A DNA stretch of 64,000 nucleotides from Rhizoctonia solani (GCF_016906535.1 NC_057381.1:620001-684000), one strand, 5' to 3'; counted from the stretch's first letter, positions 1 to 14,657 are shown. Made by a program: numbers and translations. Notes: a model not told the origin generated them from the sequence alone.

Positions 1-3000
1 GTTGGCGGATAAAGTCGCTTGTACCAGGCCTGCGTGGCATCCGTAAGGACAGGCTCAGGAAAATAGCTGGTTGACTGACCTCATACGCAAGATACGCATA
101 ATTATATCAGAGTTGTTATTCTGGTTCTGTTTCTTCTTGTCTTTCTTCCGTTGCTTGATAGTACCGAGACTGTTCTGGGAATACACTGACTTGGCCCGAC
201 GCATAGTACCCTGTGCGCTGCGCAAGTTCTGCTGCATTTCGCGCACACATTGCTCCATTAGATCGTCACTTTGGGGGAAATCAGTTAACACGAAAATAAG
301 CCAATAGCGACGCGCTTACGTCTTCCAGTCGTAGTATAGCGGGACAGTCATCAAATCACGATATTTCTTGTTTTGAAGCAGCTCGTTTGACAAGCCGTTC
401 CCATCCGCGTAGAGGTAGTTTTGCAAGAACTACACCTTGTATCAGTCACATGCCTCCCAAAGAAAGCGTTCCACATACCTTGAGCCATTTGAAGACAATT
501 TCAACCTCCTTCTGCGCCAAAGGTTTCATATCTGTCGGGACATCGCTCAATGGGGCAGTAACAAATTCTCCAGCGTGCCCAATATCTCTTTCCACATCTT
601 GACCATGATCATTTCCTGCGTCGCTGTGCTCAAATTCGAGTGCAAGACCGGAAGATTTACATCGAAATGGTCGAATAGGGGCGCGATAGCAGCTTCGATC
701 TCTAAATCGGTCATTTGCTCGGTCTGCTTGCGTAGTTGTTGGCGTTCCTCGGGTGGGAGTGGCACGGCCGGTTCGTTGATCGCGCCCACTGCGGTACGAT
801 ACATAGATGTAATACCACCAATGGCTTTCTGGTAGTCGTACACGGGCTTGCTCTTGATCAGAGACTTGAGCGTTTGTCGAGACAGGCTGTTTCGAATAAG
901 GGGTGACACCTTGGGACGGAGATTAGAATGGGTCATATGCCGAATTAGGCATCGAAAAACATACTTTGTTGACGAACACACGCGCCATTTCGCCTTCAGT
1001 TCGCTTCAAAGAACGGAATGCACGGCCAAAGTAGAACATGACATCGTCCTTTTCGCCTTCCATGCTAACGCGAACGAGTATTCGGCCAGCAGGTTCAAGG
1101 TCAAGCCAAAGGTCATGGGTCAAGAAGTCCCCGAACCGTCGTGGGTCAAGGCAGAGATATCCCCGGCCAACCGTGTCATGGTTTCCGACGAGTTGCCGGT
1201 CACGAACGGATGCCATCACCACAAGGGGTTCTCAATGACGGTGATATCAAACGTCTCCTCCCCTACATGCAAGGTCATTACCAATCCCATGCATACAACC
1301 CGAAGACACTCACACCGAGGATTAAGAGTATCATAAATCGTCTTGGTCTTGGCCAACTTGTTCCCGTGTTCATCACTAAACACCACAAATGTATCAAGCA
1401 TCGCCGCTGGGTTATTATCCACCGAAACAAGGTTTTCGGCCTGAACAACCTTGACCGTAAACAAATATCGGGCCTTGTCGTTCTTGTCTGGGGGAGGCGG
1501 GGGTTGGTCCTCAAGCGCAGCAACAATCTTATCGATCTGCATCTTGTTCTGAATATTGTCCAGCAGCTTCCGTGCAGCCTCAATATTATTCAACTTGACG
1601 CAAGGCTGAAATCACATCCATATTGGTGAGTTCGGCGTTACGACGGGTGCCGGCTAGGACATACCTCGGGAGTAAAGTTGAACACCTCGATCTTCTTTTC
1701 GCCGACGCTAACATACTGTTTGGCCTTTTCCAACCAGGCTGATTGTTTCTGCGGTTGCAAGTCTGTACCACTGCGCGGGAACATCTCATGTTCAAACAGT
1801 TCTTCAATGGACCTGCAATACTTCTCGATGGCCTGGCTGATAGTCTAGATCACTCGTCAGGTACATCCATGCCTATCTCAATTAGCTCCAAACAAACTCA
1901 CAGAAGCCAATCTTGTCATGAAGCGTGCATTGTGATACTCATCGGGCCATTCGAGATCCAAAATAAATTCTATTGGGCTGTTCAAAGAGCCGAACAAATC
2001 AACGACGGATGAACTGTTGCGGTCCTCCCCTTCCGGCACAAACTGAGTTATATTACGGCGATCAGTAAGGGTAATTAATGATCTGACAAGAAACACCTTA
2101 TCTTCTGCAATTGCCTATGACAGATCAGATCAAACCAATGTTTATAGAAAAGCGCCTGATTAAACTCACAGCTTGGACCCACTGAAGCGTCTTACTGTCG
2201 GTGCTTCGAATCCAGTAGTGCACATATGGCTCAAAGTATCCAACCAAATCAAAGGCAACTCCTGAACTGAAAAGGTGGCACACTTCCTGTGAGCGTGGAC
2301 AAATCAAGTCATCCCTTTGTACTTACTCTGGGCAAAAGGCGGCGTGCAGTTTGAGGAGCGACCCCACTCGTCGGTAAAGATTAAAAACACTATCGATGGA
2401 AGTGGTTGGAGGATTGGCCGTGCATGTCGCATTGTATAACGGCGTTCGTTGATCTTCGAGATCTCCGAGATAGAGGGGAATCTGGCTTTCGACTACGAGG
2501 GACACCAAGTCTATGTTCCTGCAGCAAGAATCAGCCATACCGCGAATGGGGAAACAGTCTCTGGAACATACCCGGTCAACGGCTCGCCAAACTGTTTATC
2601 TAGCTTCTTGGCCGTCTTTTCGACCTTGGTGGAGAGCTCCAACAATGGGAACGATATGTCCGGGTCTTCTAACCCAAACACGTCGTTGCTCGTTTCGGTA
2701 TACTCGTGAACGGCCGTCGTACGAATGTGATCGGACAGTTCTCGAAGCCGGTTCGCGATTTCGTCCTCGTAGCGCGCCAACAATTCATGTCCGAGCAGGC
2801 GGAGAATATCATCGAATTGAAGAATGGCATTTGGGTTCAGCTTTGTGAGTTCTCTGATGGAATGATAGATCATTCCTAGCAATACATTGTACAACGCGCC
2901 ATATATGGTTGATAGGTAATCAATCTGCTCGAACCATTAGCACAGTGCCCTTGCAAAAACAAGCAGAGAAGATACACACATCTGGCAACGGCCATAAATC

Positions 3001-4764
3001 CAACGCCGTCTCTGAAATAGTTTTGTTGACCACCTGCAATGCTTCGGGGACACACTCCAAAGGAACCTCTTCACGCTCATACTTGTAGCGCACGACATCT
3101 AGGAACACGATACACGGTACGTCTGGAGTATCCTCCAGCGTACCGCGCACTCATTGATGATTTCGTGGTTTCGTTGGCTGAGGATAGTGAGGGACACCTC
3201 TTGATCTTCTGGGAGGGTAACCATCGCGCTCAGGTCCGCGTCCACGCACAGCTCCACTAGCCGCTTGTATGCTTTTTTCGGGTTCGGAGGAATGTATGTG
3301 AAGGAATCGGCTGTTTCTATCTCTGCATCGCTATCTCCGATTGATATCGTCGAGAACCGATGGAAATGGAATCGTGTCGTCCACCGCTCGCGTCCCCATA
3401 TATGGACTCGGGACGTGCAGCAACAGCACTAGCAACCGTCGAGGAAATTTCCGAGGGGGTAAACTTGGCGAGAGCAGGATTGTGACGGATCATAGCCACC
3501 ATAAGCTGAGACAACTGAGAGTTTTCAGTCGTTTTCCAATGATTGTAGGCCGCATCGTTTTGGAAATCTTCACGACGGCCCGGAAAGGGCATTCCGACCG
3601 TGATGTTCTTGAGACATGTCTGAACGAATGATTAATTATCAATCAAATGAAGGAGAACGAGATGATCTACCTTTAAATCAACTATTGCCGCCTAAATGCC
3701 AATTAATACCTCCAAAAATAGTCAAGGGGCTAATCATACTGACCCTATCGGTACACACTCTAGCCGCAGCGCTAACGTCCCTTTGCAACTCGGCATCCTC
3801 AATCCCAAACAGCTTTCCGACCGTCTGAACAAGCGGCATATCCGCAATCGAAGTCTCGGACGGAATCTGCACCCACGAATCCCTCTCCTTGGCGGCTTCC
3901 TGCTAACCGCCGAACTCGGCCCACTCGACGGCTCCTCCTTGGGCACCGTAACCTTGTTCGCGTACATGTCCAATCGCGAGTTGAGTTCGGCGGAACATGG
4001 TGCACGCTGCGAAGGGTCTCTCGCAGGATGCGGATAAAAATAGCAACCTGCTTGTTGAGCTCGAGTTTCCATCCGTCGGCCTCGGAGAGCTGCTTGTCCT
4101 TTTTGAGGATCGTAGTCGAGGACGTGACGTACATCAGAATAAGTTCCTCGATTCGGCGGTTTTCTTTCATCTGTTGACAAATTTCTGGTCTTTAAAGTTG
4201 CCCCAAAAGGCGGCTACAGTACGACGCGTGTACTGATCAGTGTACCTACAGGAGGGGGAGGGAAGAAGCATAAGACGAGCTGGTCGAATATACAAGGTCC
4301 AAGTTCAGATTACGAACGCAGCATCTTTCCCAATCGCAATCCTCTGCAACTTTTCGTCGATGGCCTTGATAAAGTCCTTGGGGAACTTGACTTCGCGACC
4401 CTCGCTCCGGGGAATCAAGTCCGCAAAGTTGATCAATTGCGAGAGACGAGATGACTCGGGGCGCGAGGTGGCGGGAGTCGTGGGGGTCTCAGCGTCGCTT
4501 TCTTCTTCTTGCGGTTTGCGTGGTCGTGGTGTGATGAGTACGAGAGATACCTATATAGACGAAATAATTTCGTATCAGGGATAGGGACTGGAGACAGACA
4601 GGGGGCCGAGATAGACTTACGCGACTCGAAGGCAATATCTTCCAATACAACACATGTCAGCAAGCAGTTCCGCCATCGAGTACAACTAGCTCGACGCACT
4701 GATAGAGCTGTGCATCGGTCAACCGACCATTGGCCACCGTGCTCCTCGTCGAGTTGACAGACAT
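1..4764 (-). CDS. Munc13-like C2/MUN-domain protein, 5' part (3' end beyond window start)
   Basis: This is a multi-exon gene on the minus strand that runs off the left edge, so only its N-terminal and central part is present. The proposed start is the ATG at 4764 (MSVNSTRSTVANGRLTDAQL), after which several short introns follow. In protein order I see a conserved N-terminal segment (FPKDFIKAIDEKLQRIAIGK, near 4.3 kb), long helical MUN/MHD1-type exons (2.5-4.1 kb), a C2 domain (KARYLFTVKVVQAENLVSVD, near 1.4-1.5 kb) and an MHD2-like helical exon (LKSLIKSKPVYDYQKAIGGI, 0.5-0.9 kb). Fungal proteins of this architecture (S. pombe Ync13/Git1 family) act in vesicle tethering, exocytosis and cell-wall integrity at the plasma membrane; assignment to that role is by family. 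At 55-291 lies a Lys/Gln/Asn-rich exon. Some exon borders, notably exon 1 to 2 near 4.62-4.66 kb, are uncertain. Confidence 0.75.
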
Positions 4765-5372
4765 CTCTTTCCGCGGGGGTAAATTCGGTTTCTCAAAATC
4801 TCAGATTTCCGCGAGTTAAAAGTCTAGTTGTACAATGAATAGCCCCAGCCGCGCGAGTCGCAACCCCAGTAAGAGCAAAAGAGACAAGAGCACAGCCCAC
4901 AGTCGTCGAAGTCGAGTCTACAATGGCTAGATGTCGATTATGTCATCCCATTCATGGCGTTTGTGCCCTTTACGGCGCCAATCGCCCAGGCTCCCCGCGC
5001 GCCCGCAGTAGCACGGCCGCCAACTACCTCGGTCTCGGGCCCGATTCGCTCACGGTGACCGCGGCCCCACACTCACAAAGTACACGCATTTTCAGCACAC
5101 GCAAAAAAAAATCTCTCTCTAAGTTACGAGGTAAACACAAACATCATCGTCGCAGAGGCTCCAATAAGCAGCCCCTATTCGAGGGGGAGATACAACAAGT
5201 CAAGCAAGCACGACCCATGTCGAGATCAACACAAAAAGAGAAAGAAAGGGAAAAGAAAATAGGGTCAGGAGAAGCAACGCAGAGAGGGGACGGGATAAAT
5301 TGTATGTTAGAGAAACAACCGAGAGTTCATCAACGGGGGTCGTGTCAACGTCGTTCTTGGGGTCGAGACGGA
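4765..5372. other. Intergenic, possible tiny ORF
   Basis: This is the upstream region of the Munc13-like gene and the downstream region of the Rac gene. A GC-rich plus-strand reading begins with ATG at 4835 (MNSPSRASRNPSKSKRDKST) and stops at the TAG near 4930. A hydrophobic, Pro/Ala-rich reading (DVDYVIPFMAFVPFTAP) continues in the next frame. It could be a small frame-broken gene or chance composition; I do not recognise it. The stretch 5200-5300 is purine-rich and shows nothing else. Confidence 0.25.
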
Positions 5373-6380
5373 TCACGCTACAATGCATCCACCGCTCTTC
5401 TTCTTTGGCTGCCTGGGAGCAGGAGACACTGGACGACATGTCAATTCCGATTCACACACGTTCACCCGATCGATTTGTTACTCACAGACCGACCGAATAG
5501 CCTCGTCAAATACGGTCTTGAGGCCCTTTTGCGTCAGAGCCGAACACTCGAGGTACTTGACAGCCCCAATGTCCTTGGCCATCTGCACACCCTGTGGGTA
5601 CGAAATCGGAGCCATTCGGCTGCAAAAGCGAGTCAGTAACCCTCCGAAGAGAGCCCATCAGAACACAAGCACGTACCGGTCCCGGAGCTTGTCAATCGTC
5701 GCAGGATCATCGCGCAAATCGAGCTTGGTGCCAACAAGCACGAGAGAAGTGCTTGGAGCATGATGCGAAATCTCAGGCCACCACTAGAACCACAGGACAC
5801 GCACGCATATTACAAACAATACTCGGAAGAATTCAATCCAACGCTAAACCCACCTTGGTTCGCACGTTCTCAAAACTGGGGGGACTGACGAGCGAGAAGC
5901 AAATCAGGAACACGTCGGTTTGGGGGTACGACAGCGGACGCAGACGGTCATAGTCTTCTTGTCCGGCCGTATCCCACAGACCAAGCGAGATGGTCTTGCC
6001 GTCGACCATGACGTTTGCGGAATAGTTGTCAAATACTGGTCATGCCCGATTAGTCCAACACGTAAAAAACGGGGGTGATTGAATATACCAGTTGGGATAT
6101 ATTCGCCCTGAATTGGGGAACAATTAGATTAGTGGGGGGTGGTTCCTTTGAGCGTATTTGGAATGTGACTTACGGGGAACGCATTGGTCGTGTAGGAGAT
6201 CAAGAGGCAGGTCTACATGTGTCCCGGTCAGTAAAGACGAGAGCACGAGGTACAATGACGCAGGGGGCATGTACCTTTCCGACGGCACCATCACCAACAA
6301 CGACACCTATCACCTGATATTAGCCATGAGAATGGTGATGACAAACAGCACGACGCACACTTGATACTGGTTGGCTGCAT
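5373..6380 (-). CDS. RAC1: Rac-type Rho GTPase
   Basis: Small GTPase of the Rho family, Rac subfamily, of about 196 residues encoded in about eight short exons. From the ATG at 6380 the spliced product begins [18 protein letters not shown], giving the P-loop GDGAVGKT at residues 12-19. It continues with effector loop [15 protein letters not shown], switch [22 protein letters not shown], the GTKLDLRDD guanine motif and [20 protein letters not shown]. The [17 protein letters not shown] segment is Rac-like rather than Cdc42-like. Rac in basidiomycetes controls polarised growth, hyphal branching and NADPH-oxidase activity at the plasma membrane (family knowledge). The C-terminus reads [12 protein letters not shown], a polybasic stretch plus a CaaX box ending in Ala instead of the usual Leu. 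All GT-AG introns are intact and I saw no frame break, in contrast with neighbouring genes. Confidence 0.93.
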
Positions 6381-6971
6381 GTTAGACATCGTGATAACAA
6401 GTCTCGGTTTTTGGCTTGGTCAAGAGCAAGTAACGCGGTAAGAAGGTGGATCCTGTACACGACCGGCGTGTGTGTGTATGTTAGAAAAAAGAGAAAAAAG
6501 AGAAGAAAAAGGATTCAATAACGAGATCGAGGAAAGGAGAAGGATAGCAAGCAAGAGGGGCAAGAGGCAAGAGCACTGCCCTAGTTCCCCCCTGTCGCAA
6601 CAAATAGATTCCCCGCCACATAAGACGATATTGGACAACTGACCTTGGATTTCAAGTCGATTACAAGTCGTCAAGGGAGAGAGAGAAAATAAGGGAGAAA
6701 ACGCTGTGCACGCGCGGAGCTCGTCCCAAGTCCAGGTAGTGTTGGTGATTGTGGTGAAACGAGCTAGAACGCACCTGGCACGTGCTCGTCCGGTCTCTAT
6801 CTCCTTATCCAGCACATCGTTTAACGGATGTCTACAAATACCATATGCCGCAACGGGATATGATTGCTCGACATCGGCTAGATAAAAACGAGCCTATTCT
6901 TCGACCTCGACAACTGATCGTGGAGCTTAATCAACTCAAATTCTACAGTACAATACATTCACTCGGTAATT
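6381..6971. other. Intergenic: Rac promoter side and LYS1 3' side
   Basis: No gene is recognised here. A purine-rich block lies at about 6480-6560 on the plus strand (pyrimidine-rich when read in the direction of the Rac gene), as is common in fungal promoters. Nothing else stands out. Confidence 0.5.
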
Positions 6972-8505
<1,534 letters not shown>

Positions 8506-9219
8506 TTAGAAGAGTCTGACGCAGCCGGTCCCGATGACAACGGCGAGGAAGGTAATCAAGAGGGCGAACCAGATACCAAACGCATAAGCGCAACGCCATG
8601 CCCATTTAAGCTCCGCCAAACGGAGAAGCGCCATCTCTTCTCGCTTCAGCTGGAGCTCGTAAGCATTCTTGGGCGCAGTAGGCGACGCAGGTGCAGACTC
8701 GAGCGAGGACCCAGACGTCGACTCGTGATGAAGATCAGAGATAATGATAAACGCTCCAACCAGCCAGAAAAGCGGGAAAACTACCCAAAAAAGTCAGCAC
8801 CTGGTAACCATTAATTGAAGATGGAAACCTACCAAATCCGTACTTGAAAAGGTACGACGCTAGCGTTACGGGGTCTTCCACCGTCTCGTAGCTGGGTGCT
8901 GGTTGGTAGTATGGTGGTGACTCGGGCTCAGCAGGGGCTTGAACCTGCTCGGGGGAAATGAATCCCATCTCTGCCAATGCCCGTGCCAACTCCTCTCCTT
9001 CACTCGTCCTCTCCGGGACTATATTCGAAAAGACTGCGTCCTGGGGAGCGGGGGGCATGCGCTGGATATCTTCCGGTTCGGCGTCGATGGAAATCACTTG
9101 TACTTGGACACTCCTCTCTTCGCGCGCATTCCAAACCAAGCAGTCGACTCGCGTGTAGGCTCATAGGTAGACTGAGGATGCTCCGAAGTGGACAGGGCAG
9201 TATACTGGGCAGTGGACAT
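8506..9219 (-). CDS. Uncharacterised two-helix membrane protein
   Basis: Start ATG at 9219 (MSTAQYTALSTSEHPQSTYE). The N-terminal third runs into a frame change near 9110-9140; the continuing frame reads VQVQVISIDAEPEDIQRMPP, followed by an acidic/Pro-rich cytosolic-looking segment. A GT-AG intron near 8.78-8.83 kb joins FKYGF to a first membrane helix (FPLFWLVGAFIIIS). A charged linker (ELQLKREEMALLRLAELKWA) then leads to a second helix (FGIWFALLITFLAVVIGT) and a short tail ending CVRLF before the stop at 8506. The two C-terminal helices are clear, but the function is unknown and I do not recognise the family. The frame change is probably one more single-base indel. Confidence 0.65.
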
Positions 9220-12061
9220 GTTGGATAATCTCGAATATCAGGAGGGATTAAGCTCAGAGCGCAAGGGGCGGGGGATCTGAAGCACATCCTTCCTGCCCCG
9301 ACATCCAATTATATACGTGGACACCATCCAGTTCTAGTTGCGCCGCTTTTCAGTGCTGTGACCCACCGAAGTCTGTTTCCGTGCTCTCTGGTGGTGTCGA
9401 GAATATTGCAAATTCGGTCGAGAGGCTCGGCGCTTATTACCGGAAGGGGGTTTGCCCACTCGGGTGTCCCCCTGCTCCGTGTGAATGAACTACTGGGCGC
9501 ATTCCCATTCGCATGTGCCCTGAGTAGCCAGGATCGCGGGACACTGCATAAACTCTTCCTTCTCAGCGAACAGAGCCGGAAATCCAAATGATACTCCATG
9601 ATCGTGCCTCTGACTGAAACCGACATTGGCGACAGACAGCCCATGTATCTATGGATTCATCAGCTTCTATCAAGTCATCCACCGGCTTTTGCTGACTTTG
9701 TCATTCGTCTTCATTCATTCAGAATCCACAATTCATTATCCCATGTCTATCATTTCGTGGTCCAGATCGACCCTCCTTCTCCTCCCCTTGTCCTCTGTTC
9801 AAGTCATCCACCGGCTTTTGCTGACTTTGTCATTCGTCTTCATTCATTCAGAATCCCACAATTCATTATCCCATGTCTATCATTTCGTGGTCCAGATCGA
9901 CCCTCCTTCTCCTCCCCTTGTCCTCTGTTACGGCAATTGCTGATCACCAAATACGGTGTTAATATACCCACACTTAGCAATGAATTATACGCTCAAAATA
10001 CCCATAAACAGTTTTGTATAATCTGCTTTCGGACCATCTCGGGGATGAGCAAGTCAATCGATACTCAGGCTTTGCCCTTGTCTCAATACATCCCATCCTC
10101 CTCAACCCAATCATTGCCCCCCAATTCATTCCGATTCTACTCCTTCTGTTTGCCTGTCTGCCAGACGAACAAATCTTGTCACGTACCCAAATAATCTGGA
10201 CGCGTATAACATCCTGACGCGAGACAAAGGAACAAGCAAACGCGTGCGTGTGATATATATGCACCGATTGTGATCCCCCGTTGTCCTGAGTGGCCAAAAA
10301 TGCGTAAATTGGTTTCAGAAAATGATATTCCAGATGAATACTCATGTGAGGTAAAGAACATTACGGTCATTGTGTGCGCCTCATGCCCTAGTGGCAATAC
10401 ATAGAACATTCGGAGTTTGTAGCTCAAGTCATGCCATGAGGTCCGTGTTCTGGCGGGACAATCGAGGGGGATCTTCAGGAAATTCTTGCCGCCGTGCTCG
10501 GTCCCGCGCATACACCGGTTCATTCCCATCTTCTAGTAATCTATCAATCCCACTTTCACAAACTGACAAAGCACCCACAGCTTCGTCTGAGCTCTCAATC
10601 GTAATACTTTTATCCGCTCAGAAACATCCACATCGTTTAACAGAAACACCTCATCGTGAAAGAGAAACCGCATTAGTATTCTAGGTATATACCCCACCAC
10701 ATACGCACACTTGTTTCTAAAAAACCGAAAAACCCATACGAGTGCGCCACCGACTCGCCGACACTTCCACCTCTTAACGCCGATCATTATTACCTTAACG
10801 CCGCGAAACAAATTACAAATTAGCTGGCTGACTAGCACCCTGATTGACATGGATACCCGGACGGGCGGAGTTCGTTGGTGGATGGTCCAGTCGGGAGGGC
10901 GGGTTAGCCTGGCTACGCATGTACCCGACCACGGTCGTCATAGCTGTGCGTCGAGAACAAGCACAAAGGAATGAGACTACCGAAATTAAATGCGTGCGAG
11001 CGAGAGAGCGTTAATAATGTTCCTAGGGATCATTCCTTCGGTTAATCATGTCCGTTTCATTCCAGTTTGGTTATGAGGGATGTGAGTACGGTATTTCTAG
11101 ATTGTCAGGCTGGGTGTTCATCTTGGCACAAGCTCACGTCGAACGCGAATCATCAGTCAGACGAACCTTCCTCGGCAGGGAATGTCTCAGATTGGTAAGT
11201 ATAGCGACAGGCGGAACGGATTTTGATCACGGAATGTGCAAACGTTAAGAGAGGCTTTTTATGGAAGTCGCGATACAGATCTCTCACTCAGGCTTGTGCT
11301 GTTCAAATGTAGATGTGCGGCGAGCACTTGAGATCGCAAGTAATATTGCGTGCAACACTATCGTTTCTCAACAGCAAAAAACTCATCAAACGCTGTTACC
11401 CTTCAGCCTACACAGGATGCATTTATAGCAAATATGATATGGATATTGGTATTTCAGCCAACTTGTAAGCAGTGTCACCTACTAACAAAGGGTTGCTTTC
11501 GTTTATGAGCTAAAACCTCTTTCGTCAACTCTCACTCCTGGAGGGCATTCCCCTTGACTGTCGTGTCATCGCATCGGGACGGTTGACCATACTGGGTTCG
11601 TTAGCTGAGCTTCGTCCAGTCCAATGAGCACGCCGGGAATGATAAGAGAGACGATGGTTTAGAAAAAGTGATGCATGATCATTTCAGATGAGGACCGTAG
11701 CGGTTGGGTGCGATAGCCCTAGAGCAGACTTATGGAGTTTTTCTACATGGGATTGAAGTTGAAGGATATATGCGTTCTTAGTGATGGGCAAGACTGCGTC
11801 ACAACGATTGGATATGGATCTACGTGGCTATTTCCATGAAAATTCCTCTGTCCTAAACGTGCCACAAAATTACATTAGGCATCATCTGTCACGTGAAGAT
11901 CTAGACTTCTATACCCGACTTCACCGAGGTACCGTAAGCCTAAACGGTACTTACACAAGATCATCCTAGGCCTAGGCACTCATCTGAGGGGTTTAATTAC
12001 CATATATATCTCAATTCGAGGCCTGTCATAGGGGTTTACTTGACCAGTTAGCGAGTCAGTA
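9220..12061. other. Gene-poor stretch of 2.8 kb
   Basis: No gene can be supported. It contains the 129-bp tandem duplication listed separately, and several open frames of 100-200 codons with unusual composition and no recognisable motif. A short coding-like minus-strand stretch near 9.5-9.6 kb (PALFAEKEEFMQCPAILATQ) may be a gene remnant. The segment 10533-10850 (minus) has a 105-codon ATG frame of basic, hydrophobic composition that I cannot place. Confidence 0.5.
9671..9929. repeat. 129-bp tandem duplication
   Basis: Two head-to-tail copies: 9671-9799 and 9800-9929. They begin caagtcatccaccggctttt and end ccccttgtcctctgtt. By eye the only difference is one extra C in the second copy (aatcccac versus aatccac). 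The near-identity means a very recent duplication or an assembly overlap artefact. It lies outside any recognised gene. Confidence 0.9.
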
Positions 12062-14051
12062 ATGTCTGTGCCGACGATCCACGACGGGATGCACTACATG
12101 CAAAGTCAAGTGGGTGTTTGCTATATTATTCGACATCATTACCTTGTAACTTACGTCCCAGTACGAAAACAGACGCAAGAAGTGCGACGAAGCCAAACCC
12201 CGATGTTCACGATGCCTCGCCTCTCGTGCGGTTTGTCTATGAATACGTGGAACACCCTGAATATATCCATCGAATAAAACGGACAAAACCGGCCCCCCGG
12301 CCCCCGCGCGCTCCGAAGATGGCGCCCTCTTCCTCGTCTAACCCAGCAATCGCTGAAAACGCAGCTATACTTGAACACACAACCTCTCTTGAATCATGGC
12401 CTGCCAACACCCAGCCCATTCCCAATTACACTGCGCCTTTGAATGTTGTTGATTCTCTTCTGTATTCTTCCTCCATTCCTTCACAGCCACCTCTTGATGT
12501 CAGCCTAACTATATACCACACCAGATCTGGTTCAACTACCAACTGATGTTCGGCAGGTGTACAGTGCAGGCACCTTTATACCTAGTCCAGTGGATGATGA
12601 GGGCGATGACAACGATTGGGAGGGGTTTACAACCTGCTATCATAACTCCTACCATGGATAGAAATTCAAAGGAAAATACGCTACCGTTTGTGTTACAGTC
12701 TTGTAGGTCTCTGAGCATCACTGCATTACTGTTCAACTGACACAAATGATATTATATGCTTAGATGCACGATGGGCTATTACTAGCACATTTGAACCCCG
12801 AAAGGCAGCATACGTCTTACGGAATCAGGTTTTTGAGTGCTTCTACTCCCAGAGTTCGCGAGAAAGAGTTATCTTGATAGCGAACGTGATGAACATGTAT
12901 GCGAGAAGCTTGATAGTTGATGCCTCTGGAACATCCATTCTCAATCACGTAGTCTCAAGCTTTCAAGCCGGTAGCTCTCGCTTTATGGCTGCAGCCTTCC
13001 TATCTCTGTACCGGAAATGCAAAATGGTATTGGTGCATTGGATAGTATGCTTGAGGTATGAATAACAAAATGAGGACTCGAATTCGCTTATAACTCAATG
13101 ACAAAAGATACTCTCACTTCAAATAAGCACGCAACCCAGACTCGACTGCCTCCAGTTGTTTGACTATGCTGCCCCTGTTTTCCGACAAGTATGCCCTGAG
13201 CCTCTAGGGTTACCCGTGGACCTTCCGAAAATCTTAATGAATCCTTGCCTCAATCTTCGACATTTCGCCTATGTCGATATCTTTGCCAGTATAATAGGCG
13301 CTCCCACTTATTTCCAGTACGAAGTGCCTTTTTCACTTGAGCTATGTGAGCAGATGTATCAAACGGAGGACAGCTATGGTCTACAATGGCTTTATGGAGT
13401 CCCAGACCAGTTTATCATGCTATTTGCTTGGATCAATTCGCTGTCCCAAAATCCAAGCGATAGTAATAATCCAGAGCTGGTAACTTGGATAGAAACCAAC
13501 GTACCACGGATCAAGCTTCGCATTGATGAATCGGGCGAACCAATGCTACGTGTTGCGAGAATGGTAGTACAGGAGTGCTGGCGTTATGCGCTGCTCATTT
13601 ATCTTTACATGGTATGTATTGATATGGCGCACTAAATTCGTAACTGAATTCGTTGGTGCGTTTCAGGTATTGTGCGGAGCCAACGCTTATGATCATCGAG
13701 TGGTGCGCGCTCAAAAGTGTTTTATGCGTCTTGTGGGGGGAATTCAACCGGCGAGGAACCCTGATTTTTACTTGATTTCTCCAATGATAATTGTGGGTAT
13801 TTCAGCTGCTTCGTGCTATTTTCCATAAGCCTAACAGCACATTCATCGAAAGGCTTCGGTGGCTACAGTCAAAGAGCAGGACCGAGATACATTTCGTCGG
13901 AGAATACTCAGTGTTCGAGAACATACACATCCGGGAACCACTAGGAATAGCTTTATGCTAATGCAGGATATGGGACAGATCAAGGGATGAAGGACGGGCA
14001 GCTGTATGGTCAGACTTGAGAATGGCCTGTGTTAGAATAGCAGGCAGGTGA
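12062..14051 (+). CDS. Zn2Cys6 regulator with fungal-specific domain, copy 1 (frame-disrupted)
   Basis: Member of a three-copy family in this window (others at 14.7-16.7 and 46.7-48.8 kb). Exon 1 encodes RSTTGCTTCKVK and exon 2 starts RKKCDEAKPRCSRCLASRAV. Joined across a 63-nt intron (12110-12172) this gives a zinc cluster with CX2CX6C spacing. A YEYVEHPEYIHRIKRTKPAP linker follows, then a disordered region, and the fungal-specific helical domain appears in later exons (WAITSTFEPRKAAYVLRNQV; LNLRHFAYVDIFASIIGAPT; GLQWLYGVPDQFIMLFAWIN; VVQECWRYALLIYLYM; GRAAVWSDLRMACVRIAGR). Such proteins are nuclear transcription factors; targets are unknown. Frame breaks are visible just after the ATG, after the last zinc cysteine (missing dinucleotide near 12237), in a GGGG run near 12627 and near 13970. 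It is either a decaying paralog or an indel-rich consensus. Confidence 0.7.
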
Positions 14052-14657
14052 CCCGGTATCATGCACTCACAATAATCGTTTCTTGTACTAATATTTATGG
14101 CTGGGCGGGAATTGATAAATTAATTACCTGATTTAATAAGTATGATCTCAACCAACCTATGATACTTCCGGGTGAACCAAGGCATGCGCAATGACCTTTA
14201 AACTTGAGTCAGAGTGTTTGTCATATGGGGCCTGAAGACCTTAGCTCTTGTTTTGCTTAGGCGTTAACTCTACTTCAAAGTACGGAATTATTAGACACAA
14301 AAGCCACGCCATATGCGGGTGTCGGGAAGATCGATCCGACAATGGTTTCCATGAGCTCATGTACCTAGTCCAACACTGTGTGTTTTCAGGCCACAGATTG
14401 TGCGCCTTTGGGTACAGATTCTTGGTAAAACATATTAATCTGGACGTAGTTGGACTCTTAGTAGATTTATAGTTCGCTGTATCATAGGAGCGGAGTTGCG
14501 CTCCCGTTCTAAATTCCAAATGCTATTATGCTACAGCGGTCATATGCCAGCCAAACTCAGAATGATTTCTCCGTAATACTATATAGTGGATATACAAGAC
14601 ATATTGTAAGCGATACAGCATGCATCATTTTACATCATAAAACCACTACGCGGTGGG
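14052..14657. other. Intergenic between two convergent paralogs
   Basis: AT-rich 3' flanks of the convergent regulator copies 1 and 2. No ORF of note. Confidence 0.5.

Noticed and set aside
4923..5639. 238-codon plus-strand frame
   Set aside because: Overlaps the 3' end of the Rac gene in antisense; Arg/Ser-rich and without a domain.
9598..10194. 198-codon plus-strand frame crossing the tandem duplication
   Set aside because: Its length comes largely from the duplicated unit; repeated low-complexity peptide and no recognisable domain.
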